Translations under genes and position numbers: made by a program
The notes under the pieces: generated by a model
The model's input: the letters and a program-made list of their open reading frames with translations, nothing else
What the model was told of the DNA's origin: nothing
The model's database searches: none
Part shown: one piece after another, positions 1 to 6,827 of the stretch
How the letters are laid out: each line of letters opens with the position of its first letter
Position numbering within the stretch: position 1 is the stretch's first letter
Source of the DNA: Isohypsibius dastychi
Lineage: Eukaryota > Tardigrada > Eutardigrada > Parachela > Isohypsibiidae
Assembly: GCA_034696485.1 (NCBI GenBank)
Contig: JAQIWT010001497.1
Coordinates: forward strand, 1-10,563
DNA: 10,563 nt
Direction: 5' to 3'

Positions 1-151
1 TGAAAGAGTCACATAAAGTCTTGAGAATTTCGATATCTACAACTGGTATTCCGTCCTGGGTGCAATTCCATGCAATTTGGGAAGCGATTCAAAATGTTCT
101 GTAAACCGGAATTTCAAAAGTTGGCTCATTTCACTGACATTTCAATAACGT
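1..151. other. flank downstream of the broken left gene; 30-aa ORF only
   Basis: This stretch lies 3' of the minus-strand frame that stops at 152-154. The only open frame worth noting is a minus-strand ATG at 127-129 running to a TAG at 37-39 (30 aa, starting MSQLLKFRF). It is too short to trust alone. A GTAAAC donor-like site sits at the end of the upstream frame (AGAGA|GTAAAC), so the upstream stop could be intronic and this piece could be a later exon. However, the only acceptor that keeps the frame would give a 22-nt intron, which is implausible in an animal. No promoter, RNA gene or repeat was seen. Confidence 0.3.
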
Positions 152-511
152 TTACTCTCTTGGGAACAAATAGTTTGGTGATGAATGCGATTCCATGTTG
201 AAGAAAGAACCTGAGTACGTGAGCTTTGGATCTTTCATTCTCCCCGAGGGATCAAACAGAGCGATTCTCTTGTCCAGGAGCCTTGATGGCTTTCCCAGTT
301 TGTCCATGTCAGATTGATCAGCCGGTGAGAGATTCAGAACGAAGTCGGCACAGAAAAGCTGCTCTAAGAAGCATTCGGCAACACCTTCGTCCAATTGATG
401 CATGATGTCCTGGCAGAAACCGTTGGCGAGGTGGAATTTTGCCCGTTGCTCAAGGACAGTATGGCGGAAAAACCAGTGTGTTTTATGACTTTCAAGCATT
501 CGACGTTTGTA

Positions 512-519
512 CCGGATAA
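512..519. repeat. target-site duplication, left copy (CCGGATAA)
   Basis: The 8 bases CCGGATAA directly precede the left terminal inverted repeat and recur exactly after the right one. Eight-base duplications are the hallmark of hAT superfamily insertion. The copies are identical, so the insertion is probably not ancient. Confidence 0.9.
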
Positions 520-532
520 TAAAGATGGCAAA
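520..532. repeat. hAT terminal inverted repeat, left
   Basis: TAAAGATGGCAAA, exactly complementary to the right end at 1381-1393. The boundary is fixed by the 8-bp target duplication immediately outside. Confidence 0.9.
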
Positions 533-537
533 CCTAG

Positions 538-652
538 CCTAAAATCTTTGTGCCTCCCTAAAAAGCTCCCTCGTTTTTTATCCGCCTAAAAAGCTGTCGC
601 CTAAAAATTCCAGGATTCTTAGGATTTGAGGCGATTACCTAAAATCCTAAAA
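538..652. repeat. hAT left subterminal repeats, six CCTAAAA copies
   Basis: CCTAAAA starts at 538, 557, 585, 600, 638 and 646, several copies preceded by G (GCCTAAAA). Clustered subterminal motifs are known in hAT elements, where they bind the transposase zinc finger; that role is inferred here. The stretch also holds AAAAATTCCAGGAT (603-616), whose exact complement lies at 1299-1312. Confidence 0.7.
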
Positions 653-824
653 CAACATTTTCGGAGACTTGAACTGACATATGCTTTTAGAAAAGAAAAA
701 CTTCATTCTGAATAATCTCAACACCGAGCATTCGGACCAACAAGAATAAATCACGGAATTAATCAGAATAAATGCCCAATTTCATCATCAACGAAATGCA
801 ACAAAAAATAATCGTGTTTCTCTT

Positions 825-1193
825 TCACTCTGCTAAGTCTTTCACAACTGCATCGAAGAATTCCGGTTTCTGCAACCAAGACTGAAGACAAATTGTTGCC
901 TGCATAGCTTTTCCACCGAGACGATTTCGCCAAGGATTCATGACCTTCTTTGCTTTGGAGAACTGTCGCTCAGAATTCGCTGATGATGCGCAAACTGACA
1001 AATAATCTCGCGCCATTCTGGCACAAACTGGGAATTTGGAAGCAATTCTTCTCCAGACCAACAAAACGTCCTCAAATGATTCTTTTCCGACTGAGAAATA
1101 CACCCCGGAATGTATACTGCCAATAGTATGTACGCGCAGGGCTGACGCTGGTACAAACTGCGGAGGCTTAACGTATAGCTTCTTGTCACTACG
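825..1193 (-). pseudogene. hAT transposase, C-terminal dimerisation domain remnant
   Basis: An open minus-strand frame of 122 codons plus a TGA stop, preceded by an in-frame TGA at 1194-1196. It carries the signature of the hAT C-terminal dimerisation region: a WRRIASKFPVCARMARDYLS segment, then SSANSERQFSKAKK (the conserved SS-x-x-SER-x-FS block) and PWRNRLGG (the NRL block), followed by an amphipathic end (CLQSWLQKPEFF). In intact transposases this region completes the RNase-H-like catalytic fold and mediates multimer formation. The N-terminal zinc finger and the first catalytic acidic residues are absent, so the product cannot be an active transposase. No ATG lies near the start of the open frame, which fits a remnant exon. 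Confidence 0.85.
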
Positions 1194-1291
1194 TCATTGG
1201 CACTGCGATCTGGTAATTTTCAATTTTCGAAAAGAAATTTGTTCTTGCGTTCCAGGATTTAAGGTAATTCCCTAAACGGCTAGCCTAAGAG

Positions 1292-1359
1292 TTTTAGGAT
1301 CCTGGAATTTTTCGCCTCGCGGCTTGTAATTTTAGGCGAATGCCTCGCGCCTCGCGGCT
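1292..1359. repeat. hAT right subterminal repeats
   Basis: TTTTAGG (the complement of the left-end motif) occurs at 1292-1298 and 1330-1336. ATCCTGGAATTTTT at 1299-1312 is the exact complement of 603-616. A second, GC-rich motif, GCCTCGCGGCT, is directly repeated at 1314-1324 and 1349-1359 with a partial copy just before the latter. The two ends are therefore asymmetric. Confidence 0.65.
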
Positions 1360-1380
1360 GACCTAGCGCTGAGGGGCGGA

Positions 1381-1393
1381 TTTGCCATCTTTA
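1381..1393. repeat. hAT terminal inverted repeat, right
   Basis: TTTGCCATCTTTA, the exact complement of 520-532, followed directly by the right target duplicate. Confidence 0.9.
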
Positions 1394-1401
1394 CCGGATA
1401 A
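1394..1401. repeat. target-site duplication, right copy (CCGGATAA)
   Basis: Identical to 512-519. Together with the terminal repeats it defines the exact insertion point inside the minus-strand coding frame. Confidence 0.9.
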
Positions 1402-1622
1402 TGCAGCAATCTTCACAACGAAGACTCACCCACTTCCTGCTCCAGTGTGGTTCTTCCGAAAGATCGGTGCGCATGTGTTCTTCTCCGTTCCACGTTTGAC
1501 ACTGGCACGCGAAGAGATGATGTTTATCGGAATGTTGAATTATGTTGCGAAGAGCATCAACATCGGCTTCTGTTGTTTTTTCATATATCACCCGGTTGAA
1601 ATTCATATTTATTCGTTCATAG

Positions 1623-2184
1623 CGCTGACGAAACATATTTTGGGATCATCTGCGAGGGATTAATCGTCACGCTCGGGTCGGACTGTGAGAAGATCCGGCA
1701 GTTTTCAGCCTTCCTTCTCGGAATCGATGCGTCGGATGAGTTTTGTATTGCATGTGTTCGGCCAGATGAGGCGATGAATGCCCGAACGAGTTTGGATGAG
1801 AGCAGTGGATTTGTGGAGAAACAAGCTAATCATCTACTTGCCTGGTTGGACTGTCTCCCCTTTATGGTGAGTTCAGGAGCTCGTTATTTTCTAATAAGGT
1901 CATATTTATTGTATATTTTATAAATAACAGATTGCTTTCAAACTCATCCGACGATTGGGCTGCTCACGTTTGCAATTCCGGCTGCAGTTCATCAAAGAGA
2001 ATCTACGTAATCCCGAGATAAACGTCGGCGCCTATCCTAACCTACGAAAAGTTGTCCTTAAAGAATGTGAGTGAAGTATCAATAGTTAAAGGGTTTGTTT
2101 TGTTTTGGTTCAAAAGGGTTTGATGTTACGCTGCCGACGCTGCTTCCAACCTGTTTGCTCTCAAGAAGTTATAACAGTCCGTGA
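1623..2184 (+). CDS. unrecognised spliced gene, 5' end unresolved
   Basis: Three candidate exons keep one frame across two introns: 1623-1866 (...LAWLDCLPFM, then donor GTGAGT), 1931-2066 (acceptor AATAACAG, then IAFKLIRRLGCS...NLRKVVLKE, then donor GTGAGT) and 2117-2184 (acceptor TCAAAAG, then WFDVTLPTLLPTCLL... to TGA). The introns are 64 and 50 nt. I do not recognise the protein. The open frame before 1866 has no ATG until 1774, so either translation starts there (about 100 aa) or an upstream exon is missing. The exon 1 acceptor (TTCATAG at 1616-1622) is an inference. Its 5' part overlaps the ATG of the minus-strand gene at 1636, which suggests that one of the two starts is mis-modelled or that this is a gene fragment. 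Confidence 0.4.
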
Positions 2185-2504
2185 ATGTGTGTATGGACAG
2201 GAGGAAGCACCATCATGTCTTCCGGTTTGCGCTTTGTTTGTAGATTTCATTTTCAAGACCAGAAATGTGAATGATGGGCTTTTAAAACCGCCGAATTTTT
2301 TCATTGCCTACCCGGTTGAACGAAATTATCGAGTTATACATCATGAAAGTCCAGAAAGGCTAAAAACCGCTCATCTGATCACAAATCAGAAAACCATCTG
2401 TCATCAGTGAAATAAAAGCGGAAAACCAAAGTTTGAGCAGTTCGTTTTGGTGAAAAAGTATGAGCAGTTTCATTTGGTAAGAAAAAGCTAATTCGTGATT
2501 ATGA
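2185..2504. other. no supported gene; contains a two-copy repeat
   Basis: A plus-strand frame is open through 2105-2410 with a cysteine-rich beginning (LRCRRCFQPVC), but it has no splice support, overlaps the exon called at 2117-2184 in another frame and resembles nothing I know. The rest is AT-rich and holds only the duplicated 27-29 bp unit at 2431-2486. Confidence 0.4.
2431..2486 (+). repeat. two-copy imperfect tandem repeat, 27 and 29 bp
   Basis: Copy 1 (2431-2457) and copy 2 (2458-2486) are adjacent and share GTxTGAGCAGTT, then C, then a TTTGGT block, then a run of A. They differ by a few substitutions and a 2-base insertion. This is too small to classify further. Confidence 0.6.
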
Positions 2505-2828
2505 TCATATCAATGGGTTGATTCAGGGAAGGGTCGGCAATTTCCGGGTCAGCCACATTATGCTGGTATTGCCCCTGATTTAGAAGAGATTATTTTGAGG
2601 TAGAGAAGAGGTTTTTTGTTTGAAAAATATGTAGAAGGAAAAATTCAAAATTCAAGATTTGCACGAAAAAAGATTGAAACGTTATCTAAACTTAACCTGC
2701 ATAGCTTGAATGACTCGGGCAAAAATGATCGAGACTTCCGATATCTGCTCCTCAATTTTCAGAAAGACCTTGAAGATTGTAGCGAGAAACGACTGGAAGT
2801 CCATAAACTTCTAAAAAGCGGCCGATGA
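2505..2828 (+). pseudogene. possible broken coding stretch, one in-frame TAG
   Basis: The plus frame is open from 2505 to a TGA at 2826-2828 except for one TAG at 2601-2603. The first part reads like coding sequence (WVDSGKGRQFPGQ, then PHYAGIAPDLEEIIL). The second part (70 codons from 2616) is basic and probably helical (FEKYVEGKIQNSRFARKK, then DLEDCSEKRLEVHKLL). No ATG opens either half. The GTAGAG donor-like site spanning the TAG does not lead to an in-frame acceptor at a realistic distance. It could be an old transposon or gene fragment or a chance frame. Its end overlaps the stop of the convergent minus-strand gene by 18 bp. Confidence 0.25.
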
Positions 2829-4193
2829 TTTGAATGCGATAATTTTCCTATCGTCATCGGCGGTAAACAATCCGCCGATCGCTTGTTTCGGAGGCCCCAT
2901 CAGAATCTTGAGCGGAACACGATATTTTACTACATGATTCCGCACTTCATTGATAATCTCAACTCCCGGGGGCGCTATCGAGGACATGGATGGTTGTTGA
3001 TCGAGAAGAGAGCGTATTTTTCCCAACGGAATCTCTGGAGATGGATCCCGCAAAGTCGAAGGCTCAGGATCTCGAGAAGTCGAAGCTTTAGTTGAAGACA
3101 TGAAAGCCTTGGATTTGAAAGCTTTGGCCTCCTTCATTCGGCGATCAACCCAGTTGATGGGATTACGGGTGGCTTCCACTTCCAGTTCTTCACGTGGATC
3201 TAAGTCGTCAAGCTCGGGAACCATTTCTCTGTCTTCCGGATCGAATTCATCACCCTTCTCACTGGTGAATTCCTCGATTTGCTTTTTCAGGAGAAGGAGC
3301 TCAATGTAGAGATGGTTCCGGCGATCACGGGTCATCTTCCCCACCTCAACACTATCTCGATGTTCAATGAAATACCTGGAAAGAAAAAGAGTGTATGTTG
3401 TAGTTTGTGATGGCGGTAGTTGGAGAAAAAGTTGAATGAAATTTGCAGGCGTTTTAGCAAAGGAATTTACCGCTCAAATGGGAGCCGGGACTCGACTCTC
3501 AAACACAGCTCAACTCGCTTCAGCGTTTCTCGGCAAAGCGACGAATTAGCTGGATTTGGAGGTGATCCTCCAGTCATCATCATTTCCCCAGGAGTCAACC
3601 CTTTTCTCAAGTGGAAGGCGCCTGGACGGGTGGTCTGCAGATTCTTCCAGTCACCGCGGCGTGATTTTTGGCAGAAAAGGTTGAACAATTTAAGATATTG
3701 CGGACAGATAAACACCCAAACACGGAGAAAACCGCAGCGATGCGTCCAGGCATTTCGCTTGCCGCACTAAAAAATGAAAATAAAAATAAGAATAACATTT
3801 TATTGCTGTTTGCAGAAAAAGGAAATTTCCTACCTGGAATTTCCTTTGAATATCTTCCGGCATAATTTTGAACAAATCCCGCTGGAATTCCACCTGCAGC
3901 TGGGGATTACGCTTAATACAGAGTCCATTGAACTTGTCGGGAAAATTCTGATCGAGATCCTCATATTCGACAGGGTTTGGATGTCCACCAGCTTTGGAGA
4001 AGATGCAGGCTTCAAAGAGGATAGTGCAGCGACGGTGCAGAAGCTTCTGAGCTAAATTCAGCCGAATGAAAGAACATACTTCGTTTTTGGCTACAGCATA
4101 GAACATTGCCAAGTCAACTGGAAAGCCCTGAAGGACTGCTCGAACCGCTGTTAAGTCCGAGAGTGTTGCCGCACCGCCTGGAGACGATGCCAT
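2811..4193 (-). CDS. unrecognised 406-aa protein, three exons
   Basis: Exons 4193-3834, 3766-3471 and 3375-2811 join in frame through introns of 67 and 95 nt with good sites (CAG|GTAGGA, TTTTTTAG|T; GCG|GTAAAT, TTTCCAG|G), giving 406 aa ending in TAG. The ATG at 4191-4193 has a TGA two codons upstream. Residues 1-120 are probably helical (FPVDLAMFYAVAKNEVCSF; FQRDLFKIMPEDIQRKF). Residues 121-218 begin with a Cys/His/Trp-rich segment (CGKRNAWTHRCGFLRVWVFICPQ...CQKSRRGDW) that may bind metal. From about 219 there is a basic helix rich in Leu and Lys (YIELLLLKKQIEEF), a strongly acidic run (DEFDPEDRE...PELDDLDPREE), a Ser/Pro/Thr-rich linker and a conserved-looking tail (VVKYRVPLKILMGPPKQ). The mix suggests a nuclear or scaffold protein, but I assign no function. 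Its 5' end overlaps the broken Argonaute-like frame by 80 bp. Confidence 0.65.
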
Positions 4194-4593
4194 CCATCAA
4201 GCACTGAAAGGTGACTCCAGAACGCTTGAAAGCCTTGTCGATTCCATAGTCATCGTTGGATCGAATTCTCCAGAGTGTGAGGGCGTCATCCGGCTCGAAG
4301 AAAACCAAAACACCAGAATCCTCCGCACATCTTTTGAACGATTCAGCCAGCTGGTTGATGTGTGTTTGGTCCGTTTGGCGAAGAACGTAATTCTGGGAAA
4401 CCACTCACCCCCTAATGGTCCGTGAGTGGTTTCACGTCAAAACGGGAAACTGGACGTATTGGGCTTGTTTGTGATAAATGATGGCGCAAGTGTATTCCCT
4501 GTACGAAACTTGACCAGTGAATTCAAATAGAAGGCGTTGTGCATATATCGGGGTGTGCCGAAATAGTCGTCGTTCATGGTACGATCTATATTT
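4114..4593 (-). pseudogene. possible Argonaute-like PAZ/MID fragment, interrupted
   Basis: One minus-strand frame holds two open parts separated by TGA codons at 4432-4434 and 4405-4407. The first (4593-4435) reads KYRSYHERR...FEFTGQVSYREY...YHKQAQYVQFPVL, with the order and spacing of the second half of a PAZ domain (KYR...GQ...YF...Y...P.LP.L). The second (4404-4114) reads HINQLAESFKRCAEDSGVLVFFEPDDALTLW (given here in two runs: HINQLAESFKRCAEDSGVLV, then FFEPDDALTLW), then NDDYGI and GVTFQCLM, similar to the MID-domain pattern ending D...GI.TQC. No PIWI catalytic residues follow, and the L2 linker between PAZ and MID is missing. Argonautes use small RNAs to silence transcripts; this copy would not cut. 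A weak 49-nt intron (CCC|GTTTTG to CCCAG|A) would remove both stops in frame, so it could instead be expressed. The resemblance is by eye only. Confidence 0.28.
4397..4433. repeat. perfect 12-bp inverted repeat with 13-nt loop
   Basis: GAAACCACTCAC (4397-4408) and GTGAGTGGTTTC (4422-4433) are exact complements around CCCCTAATGGTCC. The hairpin lies between the PAZ-like and MID-like halves, and its right arm overlaps one of the two in-frame stops. On the minus strand the second arm contains a consensus donor (GTGAGT) and ends close to an acceptor (TTTCCCAG). It may be a tiny insertion or a structured intron. No poly-T terminator follows. Confidence 0.75.
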
Positions 4594-4870
4594 TCACTCA
4601 CGATTTTATAACCAAATCCACAGGTCAAAACGGAGAAGCAAAACTTGCCTCTTACAGTACATCGGCAGTATGAACTTACAAGTAATTTGAAACCGGGTTG
4701 AAAGAGAAGAGAATAATCCCGAATCAAGGGCGGCAATCACCTTCGAATCTTTGAAGGTGACTGGACGAAGGATGAGATCAATCTTGCGGCACACAGTGCT
4801 TCGGCAGCAGACCGGAAGGCCGCACTGCAAAGTGGGAGATAGTCCAGATGTGTTGTAGCCACGCGACGTT
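4594..4870 (-). other. between POC1 and the Argonaute-like fragment; possible upstream exon
   Basis: A minus-strand frame is open from 4947 to 4606 past the POC1 stop, in another frame (CRKIDLILRPVTFKDSK, then ALDSGLFSSLSTRFQIT). It ends at a near-perfect donor (ACTT|GTAAGTTC, around 4679). An acceptor TTTGCAG lies about 150 bases upstream of that donor. This could be an exon feeding the fragment at 4593-4435, but no single join is clearly best. No polyadenylation signal for POC1 was identified here. Confidence 0.25.
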
Positions 4871-6344
4871 TTAGCTCGGACAATCCAGGTTGGCTTTCCA
4901 GAGAAATATCCTATCGTCGGCGCCGCTCGTAGCAAAGAACTTTCCACTCAGAGCGAATCGGACGTTGTTGACTGGTCCTTTTTCATGACCGTAAAGTGTA
5001 TAAATCAGACGGCCTTCTACGGCATCGAGGACCTTTATCGTTCTATCATCCGAGACAGATATCAGATGACTTCCGGAAGGGTGGAATGCGATTTGGTTAA
5101 CGGGACCTTCATGAACTGCAAACTTACACACGTCAGAACGACGCAAAAAAGAGGAAAATTTCAAGCCTTACGTCGATAGAGCTGAATCAACTTGGAGGTT
5201 GACCGAATATCCCACACTTTGACGGATCCATCTTCCAGCGATGCGGCAACATAATTACCAGACGGATGGAAAATCGCGCAGCTGACTGGACCGCCGAAAG
5301 AGTCACAAGATGCGACACATTGGCAGTCGTTGCGACTCCAGATTTTTACGGTCTGATCATTGCTCCCGGAGACAATCAATGTACCATCGGAAGAAAAGCT
5401 GAAAACATTAAAAAATCTGTGAGATGATCGGATCATATAAGTTCACCACTTCCGCCTCCGTACTTTACGCTTCGAATCCAGCCTCTATGGCCCGCTAATG
5501 CAGAGATGAATTCAAATTTCCTTGTGTCCCATAACTGAAAGAAAACTCAAAATGCTACAAAGAGAACACCAATGCAAATTCGAGCAATCCGACCTTTATC
5601 GATTTGTCGTGCGAACCGGAACAAAACACATTCCCGTCGCAGGCAAAGTCGAGGGCTGAAACGCTACCCGTGTGCGCCTGGATGAACATCGATTCACCCT
5701 TCCTAAACAAAAATCAGTAATGTAAAGAATCCTCAGTTTATATCAACTGATAATCGACCTACACACTCGGAATCCACAGCCGCACTGACTTGTCTCTAGA
5801 TCCCGAAGCAAAAACGTGACCTTCAGGACTGTAACGAACTGCCAGTACTGCATCCTTTCAAACAAAAAAGATATGATATTGATACACCTTCGGATCAGAA
5901 AGAAAATACAAGTGGAACCAACTCGATGTCCGACGACGCGATATGCGCGCGTTTCCGGCTTAATATTCCAGAGACTAAGAGTAGAATCCGTATGAGCAGA
6001 GACTAAATAATGAACAGCTTTTAGATGAAATATCACAGCGAAAATTGTTCCACTACATCGAAACTTAACCGATAGCAAAAAAACAATTTCGATACCGAAC
6101 ATACCGATTTGGTATTTAGCAGGATGGAAATCCAGATCGGTTATGGATGCAGGCTGACCCATCAAAACTCGTACTAGTTCTGGAGCTTTGTCATTTGAGT
6201 TCCCATCCTGCTCATCTCGTACAGCCCTCTGACTGACATGTTCCTTTGGATTCCGCTTTGTAGAAGAAAACAGAATTTTGGCAGTTGAAATTATAAACAT
6301 TCCGACAGACGACTATGACTTACCGAGTGACTCTTCCTTTCCAT
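4871..6344 (-). CDS. POC1: POC1 centriolar protein, WD40 propeller, 8 exons
   Basis: Exons 6344-6324, 6255-6105, 6002-5923, 5854-5763, 5702-5594, 5534-5464, 5398-5172 and 5115-4871 join in frame (introns 56-102 nt) into 331 aa. Seven WD40 repeats form one propeller, e.g. [88 protein letters not shown] and [14 protein letters not shown]. The phrases [24 protein letters not shown] and [11 protein letters not shown] are characteristic of POC1, a core centriole and basal-body protein that stabilises the microtubule triplets. Starting at the ATG at 6344 uses a perfect GTAAGT donor and gives the short leader MERKSHS typical of the family. The protein stops about five residues after the last blade, so the C-terminal coiled-coil POC1 motif is absent or lies in an unfound exon. 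It is divergent from the genes to its right. Confidence 0.93.
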
Positions 6345-6394
6345 GTGAGAGTTGTTGATAGATTACGATAACAAAAACAAGTGAAAGTATCAAA

Positions 6395-6562
6395 TATGCC
6401 TTCGTTGGAATATTCCTTTAAAATATTCCTTCGTTAAAACTGGGATTACGTGTTAGAGATTCTGCAATCTGCATTGCATTGCATTTGGATATTCGTTAAC
6501 AGTTTAGGCTCCACCCCGTTTCTAAATTTATCGTCAGTTCTACAGATATGCCCTCGTTAAAA
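6395..6562 (+). repeat. dispersed 16-base motif TATkCCyTCGTTAAAA
   Basis: TATGCCTTCGTTGGAA (6395-6410), TATTCCTTTAAAA (6411-6423, three bases shorter), TATTCCTTCGTTAAAA (6424-6439) and TATGCCCTCGTTAAAA (6547-6562). The first three are directly tandem and the fourth lies 107 bases on, at the ATG of the small candidate gene. It could be a degenerate tandem duplication or a set of binding sites. Confidence 0.55.
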
Positions 6563-6827
6563 TGCCAAAGAATCGCTGCGACCCGTTGGTTATTATTGAC
6601 TCCTCTTGTTTCGCCAATGTTGGGTATTTTGTTTGCAAATTTCATTTTCATTTCATTTGTTTGTTGTGATGGCAGGTTCGAATATGCGGGTTGTTTGTAC
6701 TTTCTTCTCATGTTGTTTGCTTTTATCGTAGATTGCACTGTTTGTAAGTATTGCTGCGAGAATACATTATTGGGTTTTTGCAGCTGCATACGACTGTGAT
6801 TTGGAATGGTCGGTAAACCAGATTTAA
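6562..6827 (+). CDS. candidate 57-aa single-pass membrane protein, three exons
   Basis: Exons 6562-6623, 6676-6743 and 6784-6827 stay in frame across two introns: 52 nt (TTGG|GTATTT to GATGGCAG|G) and 40 nt (TTT|GTAAGTA to TTTTTGCAG|C). The second has near-ideal sites but is shorter than the other introns here. The product starts MPKNRCDPLVIIDSSCFANV, has one hydrophobic helix (CLYFLLMLFAFIV, about residues 26-38) and ends ECD-like with LEWSVNQI. I recognise no family. It sits just upstream of PIGK on the same strand. It could instead be noncoding 5' sequence or leader exons of PIGK. A single unspliced frame at 6548-6799 is also open but ignores the splice signals. Confidence 0.33.

Larger units (their letters stand above)
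520..1393 (-). mobile_element. hAT-family DNA transposon, internally deleted, 874 bp
   Basis: The element is bounded by perfect 13-bp terminal inverted repeats, TAAAGATGGCAAA at the left and its complement at the right, and flanked by identical 8-bp duplications CCGGATAA. Inside it, on the minus strand, is the C-terminal dimerisation part of a hAT transposase. Full-length hAT elements are usually 2.5-5 kb with a transposase of about 600 aa or more, so this copy lacks most of the gene and should be non-autonomous, moved by a transposase supplied elsewhere. Both ends carry clustered CCTAAAA or TTTTAGG motifs and a nested 14-bp inverted repeat. It interrupts a minus-strand coding frame. The terminal repeats do not begin with the CAG common in many hATs, so the subgroup is undecided. 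Confidence 0.9.
152..1636 (-). pseudogene. unrecognised protein gene interrupted by a hAT transposon
   Basis: Two minus-strand open pieces flank the transposon: 1636-1394 (ATG at 1634-1636, 81 codons) and 511-152 (119 codons plus stop). Removing the element and one 8-bp target duplicate joins them in frame, ...DCCIIR then YKRRMLES..., giving about 200 uninterrupted codons. A TGA four codons before the ATG supports that start, although an upstream exon cannot be excluded. Visible features are a possible metal-binding pattern, CQC near residue 50 and CEDCC near residue 75, then a mostly polar C-terminal half ending NYLFPRE. I do not recognise the family. The interruption puts stop codons from the element into the frame, so this allele should encode at most a truncated protein unless the element is spliced out. 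The in-register plus strand is also open for about 137 codons; I treat that as the shadow because it is shorter and very hydrophobic. Confidence 0.55.

Noticed and set aside
37-154. Joining the left gene to the 30-aa ORF by a GTAAAC...GTCAG intron
   Set aside because: The intron would be 22 nt, far below the sizes seen elsewhere in this window (40-142 nt).
395-1663. Plus-strand frame that is also open across the restored insertion site (about 137 codons)
   Set aside because: It lies in codon register with the longer minus-strand frame, is strongly hydrophobic and stops at 1661-1663. An open antisense frame of this kind is expected as a shadow.
2105-2410. 101-codon plus frame with Cys-rich start
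   Set aside because: No splice support, no recognisable domain, and it conflicts with the in-phase exon at 2117-2184.
4114-4193. Fusing the MID-like frame to the 406-aa gene into one protein
   Set aside because: The frames differ and no intron of at least 40 nt with consistent phase was found in the overlap; the 406-aa frame has its own ATG with a stop just upstream.
2811-4193. The 406-aa gene as the PIWI half of the Argonaute-like fragment
   Set aside because: No DVTH-like, RDG or VVxKRHHTR-like PIWI motifs are present in any of its exons.
5743-6300. Single 185-codon minus frame at the 5' end of POC1
   Set aside because: It reads through three introns with clear GT-AG sites; the spliced frame restores the WD40 repeats and the raw frame does not.
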